Source of the DNA: an uncultured Prevotella sp.
Lineage (GTDB): Bacteria > Bacteroidota > Bacteroidia > Bacteroidales > Bacteroidaceae
Assembly (NCBI GenBank): GCA_938028745.1
Contig: CALIZL010000008.1
Location: 1-9,634, forward strand
Direction: 5' to 3'
DNA: 9,634 nucleotides
Under the pieces are notes generated by a model. The model was not told where the DNA came from and searched no databases. It worked only from the letters and a program-made list of their open reading frames with translations. Positions 5,962 to 9,634 of the stretch are shown here, in pieces. Numbering within the stretch: position 1 is the stretch's first letter; every line of letters begins with the position of its first letter. The translations under genes were made by a program, and so were the position numbers.

Positions 5962-6495
5962 TTATGATGAGTAAGAATTTTTGTACGCCTCTAATTCAAG
6001 TAAGATAGTTTTATCTTCTATCTGAAGCTTGTAATAGGAATTTATAATTTTCTTATAAATTAATTCTGAAGTTTCGTCTTTCCTTATGAATGAAAGTAGT
6101 TCAGCAATTATGCGCATAATCCTTTCTAACTGATTTTTCGCCGCATAAAAATCGAGAGTTGCATTTAACTGCTCTCCTACATTTAAATTATTAATATTTT
6201 TGCGATTTAAATAATCACAGATCAAATCAAATCTCCATAGCGTATGGACATAATACTGATTGAACACTATATTTTTGCTTCTAAAGATGGTAATATTAGA
6301 GTCTGTCAAACTTGTTAATTCTTGTTTAAGCCATCTTTCGGTGTCAGTGATTTTATCATATTCCATGATAGCTTCTTCTAGAAGTTCCTCGTACATAAAG
6401 GGCATTTTTGAAAGAAAGCCCTCTGGTCTCTCCCCCTCAAGTATGGCTGTTACTCCATTATAGTAATCCATAAAAAGTTGCTCGAATCTTTCCAT
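5962..6495 (-). CDS. orphan helical cytosolic immunity-type protein
   Basis: A 177-residue acidic protein without leader, rich in Glu, Leu and Ile and apparently almost all alpha-helical (MERFEQLFMDYYNGVTAIL; YEELLEEAIMEYDKI; KNQLERIMRIIAELLSF). The family is not recognised. It follows a toxin tail stub by 12 bases and ends at a TAA immediately in front of the next Rhs fragment, which continues in the same frame (LTPRGEVVTYHY). Immunity is inferred from that setting. The cytosolic location suggests a lost toxin that acted inside the cell. The start is an ATG behind the A-rich stretch AGTAAAAATATA, with no Shine-Dalgarno. Confidence 0.68.
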   Translation of the reverse strand: MERFEQLFMDYYNGVTAILEGERPEGFLSKMPFMYEELLEEAIMEYDKITDTERWLKQELTSLTDSNITIFRSKNIVFNQYYVHTLWRFDLICDYLNRKNINNLNVGEQLNATLDFYAAKNQLERIMRIIAELLSFIRKDETSELIYKKIINSYYKLQIEDKTILLELEAYKNSYSS

Positions 6496-6507
6496 TATAT
6501 TTTTACT

Positions 6508-6621
6508 TTACTTAGTTCCTATCCTATGTATAATTTTAGGTTTGCCAATAAGTGATGAGTTAAAGAGTGTAGTTGCCTTACTACCTGGAAATCCATAGGA
6601 GAAATCGCCCACTACACATGC
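6508..6621 (-). pseudogene. C-terminal stub of a lost toxin (about 37 codons)
   Basis: After a TAA at 6622-6624 the minus strand codes for about 37 residues. They begin VVGDFSYGFPGSKATTLF, continue NSSLIGKPKIIHRIGTK, and end with TAA 12 bases before the immunity ATG. There is no start codon. The stretch reads as genuine protein (regular hydrophobic and Gly/Pro pattern, Lys-ending like other toxin ends here). It is the only remains of the toxin that paired with the gene at 5962-6495. Confidence 0.55.
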
Positions 6622-6645
6622 TTATTTACCTCTTTGTACAAATCA

Positions 6646-7065
6646 CTACTTTGGATTTCGAGTTCTTCTTAATTTCCCCTTTGAATCTGCCCAGAAATAT
6701 TCCTTGATATACACCTGAGCACCCATTCCTGAATGGATTACAATATATCTTGTATTGGGACGTAACTTAATTCTCCGGAGATTTTTAGTAATACCATAAC
6801 TGCTCATTTCCTCCACAGATAATGTAGATGATACGTTTTTAAAGCTTACTGTATCACAACTCCTAGTGTCAAATTCATTTTTCTTTGTGATGAAGAACAG
6901 ATGACTTTCGTTAGGATCTAGACAGTCAGACTCTATTTCCATATGCAAAAAGTTATGTACGATCAAAAGTTGCCGGCTCTCATCAAATGAGAAATTATGA
7001 TTCTCGTTACAAGACATTAAGAAAGGCAACACCATAAAAATACAAACTGAATATAATTTCTTCAT
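6646..7065 (-). CDS. orphan immunity lipoprotein
   Basis: A 139-residue protein starting MKKLYSVCIFMVLPFLMSC; the lipobox L-M-S-C puts the lipidated Cys at 19, followed by the mildly acidic NENHNFSFDESR. The mature protein is short and probably mostly beta (LLIVHNFLHMEIES, LRRIKLRPNTRYIVIH, AQVYIKEYFWAD) with a basic C-terminus. The family is not recognised. Its ATG overlaps a TGA by four bases, in a frame that ends QKK, which looks like the last codons of a toxin. That frame runs directly into an Rhs YD shard. Envelope location suggests that the lost toxin acted outside the cytosol. Confidence 0.7.
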   Translation of the reverse strand: MKKLYSVCIFMVLPFLMSCNENHNFSFDESRQLLIVHNFLHMEIESDCLDPNESHLFFITKKNEFDTRSCDTVSFKNVSSTLSVEEMSSYGITKNLRRIKLRPNTRYIVIHSGMGAQVYIKEYFWADSKGKLRRTRNPK

Positions 7066-7159
7066 TTCTTTTGTAGTCGTAGCGCATGCGCTGCCCCTTA
7101 TGGTTCTCGGGCTTGGTGAGGCTCGTCAGGTTGCCGTAGGCATCGTATGGCATATCGCA
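7062..7159 (-). pseudogene. Rhs YD-repeat shard joined to the last codons of a toxin
   Basis: Minus-strand codons 7153-7073 read MPYDAYGNLTSLTKP, then ENHKGQRMRYDY, typical YD-repeat wording. Immediately after the final TAC the sequence becomes AAAAGAAATGA. There the frame ending QKK-TGA overlaps the ATG of the lipoprotein gene, shifted against the Rhs frame. The joint is therefore visible to within a few bases and does not preserve the Rhs frame. The shard is GC-richer than its flanks. Positions 7160-7219, between it and the preceding immunity gene, hold nothing recognisable. Confidence 0.7.
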
Positions 7160-7219
7160 TTACAAATGACGGTTGGGCATCATTCTTTGTGATGAGCGCG
7201 GCAAGCCTTTGAGGACAGT

Positions 7220-7567
7220 TTAGACACTTAATACCAAGGTCTCAACTGAAAAGAAAAACAGTTCAATATATTTGTCGTCCAGAGTGTTCACAATTAATTT
7301 TAAATTATCTCCATCTTCTTCCGCATCTAGAATTAGACTAATAATTCCTAAGTTGCTCTCAAGAGAGCCATATCCTTCTCTATCAATGATCTTACTTTTT
7401 GCTTGTTGCCAATCACAAATAACAAATTTGCATTTTGACTCTATATGTTTGTTTACTATAAAGTCAAAATAGCCAGAAAAATATATTTGAATACACCTAT
7501 TGGCACTGTCATAACAGAATTTCTCTGCAATTTCATCATCAAATGAATATCTATTTTTTAATTTCAT
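7220..7567 (-). CDS. small orphan cytosolic immunity-type protein
   Basis: A 115-residue protein with no leader. It alternates short strands and helices (CIQIYFSGYFDFIV, CKFVICDWQQAKSKI, LGIISLILDAE, LKLIVNTLDDKYIELFFF) and is acidic overall; this is the look of many small Rhs/CDI immunity proteins. I cannot assign a family. It lies 60 bases after the immunity gene of the intact Rhs protein, so it is the first displaced module behind the live one. No toxin sequence in front is certain. The cytosolic location suggests a nuclease-type or other internal toxin. The ATG at 7565-7567 is preceded by AT-rich sequence without a Shine-Dalgarno. Confidence 0.66.
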   Translation of the reverse strand: MKLKNRYSFDDEIAEKFCYDSANRCIQIYFSGYFDFIVNKHIESKCKFVICDWQQAKSKIIDREGYGSLESNLGIISLILDAEEDGDNLKLIVNTLDDKYIELFFFSVETLVLSV

Positions 7568-7588
7568 GCTTAAACTTTATGCTTATTT

Positions 7589-7630
7589 TTAATTAAGTTT
7601 TGGCAAGTGAACAAATCGTGGGGTATTCAC
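7589..7630 (-). pseudogene. possible very short toxin stub (13 codons)
   Basis: Starting exactly at the stop of the preceding immunity gene, one minus-strand frame reads VNTPRFVHLPKLN and TAA, 21 bases before the ATG of the small immunity gene. By analogy with the longer stubs it could be a toxin C-terminus, but it is too short to separate from chance. Confidence 0.22.
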
Positions 7631-8187
7631 TTTCGAAAATATAGTAAATACAATAAATAATCCAGAGTTCTTTGTTTCATTGGAAATGTTTTTCTTTTCA
7701 TTTTAGAGGTATAGGATATCGGAAGATTAAATTCTTTACACTTCTTCCCATTTAGAGAAACCATAAAATACAAATATTCAGAATCCCAATGAGCTTTATA
7801 TTGGATAGTTGGATCTGATTGTGAATATATAAAAGAGTTGCATTTATTTTTGCTTTCAAAAATGGCTTTACAATTCTTATTGTAATCTATTTTTGGGGTT
7901 TTCTGTAAGAAATACTCTTTTATTTGTAAGCCAAAATTAAAGGTTTCCTTAAAATGATATATTATACAAGAAGAACCCCTTTTTCTTCCAAGTATAATAT
8001 TATCTTTGATTGAGAAAACAAAAATCGAATCTGAAGTAAAATCATGGCCTAAGATTTGCCGAGACAAAAGATAGGCTCTTTTGATGTTTATGCTATCTAT
8101 TCTTGCCATTTTTAAATTCTTTTGTATTTGCGCAGAAGTGCTAAAACAGCTACAAATGCTTATTAAAGTAACAATAATATACTTCAT
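7627..8187 (-). CDS. exported immunity protein of the intact Rhs HExxGH toxin
   Basis: A 186-residue protein with a signal peptide (MKYIIVTLISICSCFSTSAQ, cleavage probably at SA/Q). The lipobox-like S-C residues lie too early and lack a good fit, so I favour ordinary signal-peptidase cleavage. The mature part has four cysteines (S-S-C-I, K-N-C-K, N-K-C-N, K-K-C-K) and many Lys/Tyr/Phe. The family is not recognised. The ATG shares its A with the toxin's TAA (TAATG), so the two are translationally coupled. Its ending (YFMVSLNGKK, then FPMKQRTLDYLLYLLYF) weakly resembles the immunity protein at 1133-1708. Together with the homologous toxins, this supports common descent of the two pairs. Confidence 0.78.
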   Translation of the reverse strand: MKYIIVTLISICSCFSTSAQIQKNLKMARIDSINIKRAYLLSRQILGHDFTSDSIFVFSIKDNIILGRKRGSSCIIYHFKETFNFGLQIKEYFLQKTPKIDYNKNCKAIFESKNKCNSFIYSQSDPTIQYKAHWDSEYLYFMVSLNGKKCKEFNLPISYTSKMKRKTFPMKQRTLDYLLYLLYFRK

Positions 8188-9634
8188 TATCTATAATCTG
8201 GTAATTGACTGTTATTCGGAATTTTTGTTTTAGGACCATGGTCTTCGCCATTTCTTTGTATATTACTAAATCCTGCGACCCTCAATACTAAATTCTCCAA
8301 CCGAATTGCATCGCCATGCTGATTATCACTACCTCTTCCCAAAGACAACGATCTGCCATGTCCGAAAACCTCATGAAAAACATATAAGACCCTTCCTAAT
8401 GGAATGGGCACTTGTTCACCTAGATTATTGTAATAATCCCTTGGAGATCTATAATCTTCGACAACAAGCGAATAGGAACCCTTTTTAGTTTGTTTAGTTT
8501 GAGAACCACCAAGGAGTTTAGTAAGTACTGTATGACCAGTACTTTCTATTGCCTCAACCAATTGGGGAGCTAGCATGCTCTTATCTGGCAATTCATCATT
8601 TTCTGATACATATTGAAATTTGTAAGTAAAATCATCAGAATTAATAGAGTTTACAAGAATATCCATTAGTGCCTTATCATCGTTTGATAATTCAGAATTA
8701 TTTGCAATATAGTTTGAATACGCAGCAGGATCAATTTTGCTGAAATCCTTTCCAGTCGCATGCGTCCCTGATCTACTTATTAATTTTCTAAAATCAGCAA
8801 ATTTTTCAGCCTTGAAAACTACATTAATATCTTCGAGCATCTTTGCAGCATCACTCTTTGTTGCACCTTCCAGTTTTCTTCCATCTGGATCTATCAACCT
8901 CACAGGATTATCCAGCGTATACACGTATCCTCCCGTTGCGACATACCTTTCCGCCAACGGATCCACCCCATACCACAAACTTGTCCTTGGGTTCATATAT
9001 CTCGCACCGTAGTAATATAGCCCTGTCTCTTGGTCGAACTCCTTGCCGTTGAACTTATACGGCATTTCCTCACTACTGCTGTGTTCATCAACAAGCAACT
9101 CGCCGTAGGGCAGGTAGGCATCAAACTGGGTGATGTTGGCCTTGGCGTCGGTGATGTAAGAGGTGCTGCCGAGGTGGTCACTATGATAGAAGAAGAGTTC
9201 CTCGGTGTTGGTGGTGTCCGTGGGGACATAGCCATAACCCGGTTGCGCATTGTCAGGGCCTTCGGGCTTCTGCCATTGAATGGGTGGGCCTGGGACATCT
9301 CCCTTGTCGTTGAACTTCGGACGTTGCACCCTACCTTCGGGCACGCTGTGGTCACCCAAATCTCCAATAATGGTGTTGTAGCCATAACCCGTGTTGTCGG
9401 GGTCGGCCGTTGCACCCTTCATCGTGGGAACACCCGGCGGTGTGCCCAGCTTGCGGTAGTACTCCTCGCGCTGTTTCTCTATCTGCAGCATTCGGGCGGC
9501 ATAGTCTTTCTGGCCTGCCGTAACGTTGTTGCTGCTGATGCCGTAAACGTTGCTGAACTTGCCTGTTCCTAATTTGGAGGCCACGCGCTTGTCGCCGATG
9601 AAGTAATGCTTGGTAAAGCGGTTCTTCGTCACGG
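8187..9634 (-). CDS. Rhs repeat protein, 3' part: Rhs core plus HExxGH metallopeptidase-like toxin tip
   Basis: Runs off the right edge; 482 codons are visible, and the real start lies outside. In order (numbering from the first GTG in view): a YD-linked region (VTKNRFTKHYFIGDKR), a Pro/Gly-rich linker (about 62-140), then the Rhs core. The core reads YHSDHLGSTSYITD (149-162), YLPYGELLVDEH, PYKFNGKEFD, GLYYYGARY and WYGVDPLAE (to 228), closing with NPVRLIDPDGRK (242-253). The variable toxin tip is 254-481. It holds HEVFGHG at 420-426 (bases 8358-8375 for the motif), a His-Glu-x-x-Gly-His zinc motif like that of dipeptidyl peptidase III; DAIRLENLVLR (441-451) may supply the third ligand. By family knowledge the core forms a shell that holds and cleaves off the toxin. 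The exported immunity partner suggests an envelope or extracellular target. A homologous, damaged tip lies at 1711-2772. Confidence 0.86.
   Translation of the reverse strand, partial: VTKNRFTKHYFIGDKRVASKLGTGKFSNVYGISSNNVTAGQKDYAARMLQIEKQREEYYRKLGTPPGVPTMKGATADPDNTGYGYNTIIGDLGDHSVPEGRVQRPKFNDKGDVPGPPIQWQKPEGPDNAQPGYGYVPTDTTNTEELFFYHSDHLGSTSYITDAKANITQFDAYLPYGELLVDEHSSSEEMPYKFNGKEFDQETGLYYYGARYMNPRTSLWYGVDPLAERYVATGGYVYTLDNPVRLIDPDGRKLEGATKSDAAKMLEDINVVFKAEKFADFRKLISRSGTHATGKDFSKIDPAAYSNYIANNSELSNDDKALMDILVNSINSDDFTYKFQYVSENDELPDKSMLAPQLVEAIESTGHTVLTKLLGGSQTKQTKKGSYSLVVEDYRSPRDYYNNLGEQVPIPLGRVLYVFHEVFGHGRSLSLGRGSDNQHGDAIRLENLVLRVAGFSNIQRNGEDHGPKTKIPNNSQLPDYR
8948..9122. repeat. Rhs-core direct repeat, copy 2
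   Basis: The counterpart of 2438-2612, same orientation and equal length, inside the intact Rhs gene. Upstream the protein continues with HSDHLGSTSYITD, which is missing from the other copy. That shows the other copy is the deleted one. Confidence 0.85.
9614..9634. repeat. 21-base exact direct repeat with 4459-4479
   Basis: Identical 21 bases coding VTKNRF of the Rhs gene, cut by the window edge. The matching copy ends an Rhs shard in the middle of the displaced modules. Confidence 0.85.

Noticed and set aside
6622..6645. TTTGTAC wording before the stub at 6508-6621 as an internal promoter
   Set aside because: No acceptable TAnnTTTG box or -33 element at proper spacing.
7178..7196. Small inverted repeat CATCA/TGATG in the gap at 7160-7219
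   Set aside because: Only five paired bases with a seven-base loop and no T-run; not enough for a terminator.
8993..9415. Second minus-strand frame of 140 codons within the Rhs gene
   Set aside because: Overlaps the real Rhs frame in another phase; Thr/Pro/Arg-rich translation typical of a shifted frame.
9030..9572. Long plus-strand open frame of 180 codons opposite the Rhs gene
   Set aside because: It lies entirely antisense to Rhs linker and core with clear protein wording; its own translation is Val/Gly-rich and has no recognisable domain.
216..9634. Insertion sequence or integron-like cassette array as the driver of the module order
   Set aside because: No transposase, integrase, terminal inverted repeats, target duplications or shared attachment-like site between modules; the joints instead fall at Rhs repeats and gene ends.

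Overview
The window is part of an Rhs (YD-repeat) polymorphic-toxin locus, probably from a member of the Bacteroidales (Prevotella/Segatella- or Bacteroides-like). The evidence for this is: AT-rich toxin and immunity genes next to more GC-rich Rhs segments; no Shine-Dalgarno sequences but A-rich stretches before starts; many lipoproteins; Rhs core wording of the Bacteroidales type (PYKFNGKEFD, GLYYYGARY, DPLAE, DPDGRK); and what looks like a Bacteroidales intergenic inverted repeat at 4526-4584. Every gene I can support is on the minus strand, so the locus reads from right to left.

At the right edge (8187-9634) is the 3' part of an intact Rhs gene. It carries the Rhs core and a C-terminal toxin tip with a six-residue zinc motif (HEVFGH), followed by its exported immunity gene (7627-8187). 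Downstream lies a graveyard or reservoir of displaced C-terminal modules, each an immunity gene preceded by a longer or shorter piece of Rhs and/or toxin. In transcription order these are: a cytosolic immunity gene (7220-7567); an Rhs YD shard and lipoprotein (7159-6646); a toxin tail stub and helical cytosolic immunity protein (6621-5962); YD repeats fused to a JAB/JAMM-like toxin plus lipoprotein (5961-4700); an Rhs shard, toxin tail and cytosolic immunity protein (about 4693-3760); a metzincin-type HExxHxxGxxH toxin plus exported Cys-rich immunity protein (3759-2753); a shortened Rhs core with a second HExxGH toxin, broken by an in-frame TGA, plus exported Cys-rich immunity protein (2772-1133); and a toxin tail stub and lipoprotein (919-216). 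That makes nine immunity genes, eight of them downstream of the active Rhs gene.

The immunity genes are intact, while the toxin parts range from complete catalytic domains without a proper start to 3- to 37-codon stubs. All four protease-like toxin tips are paired with an immunity protein that has a signal peptide or lipobox, which suggests these toxins act in the envelope. The three leaderless immunity proteins presumably guard against cytosolic toxins.

The layout fits repeated replacement of the Rhs C-terminus by recombination in the Rhs repeats, with old tips pushed downstream and kept for immunity. Past 216 the Rhs signal stops. Positions 1-215 hold no gene, only a weak promoter-like sequence for something beyond the left edge. 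I saw no tRNA, rRNA, CRISPR array, transposase or convincing intrinsic terminator.
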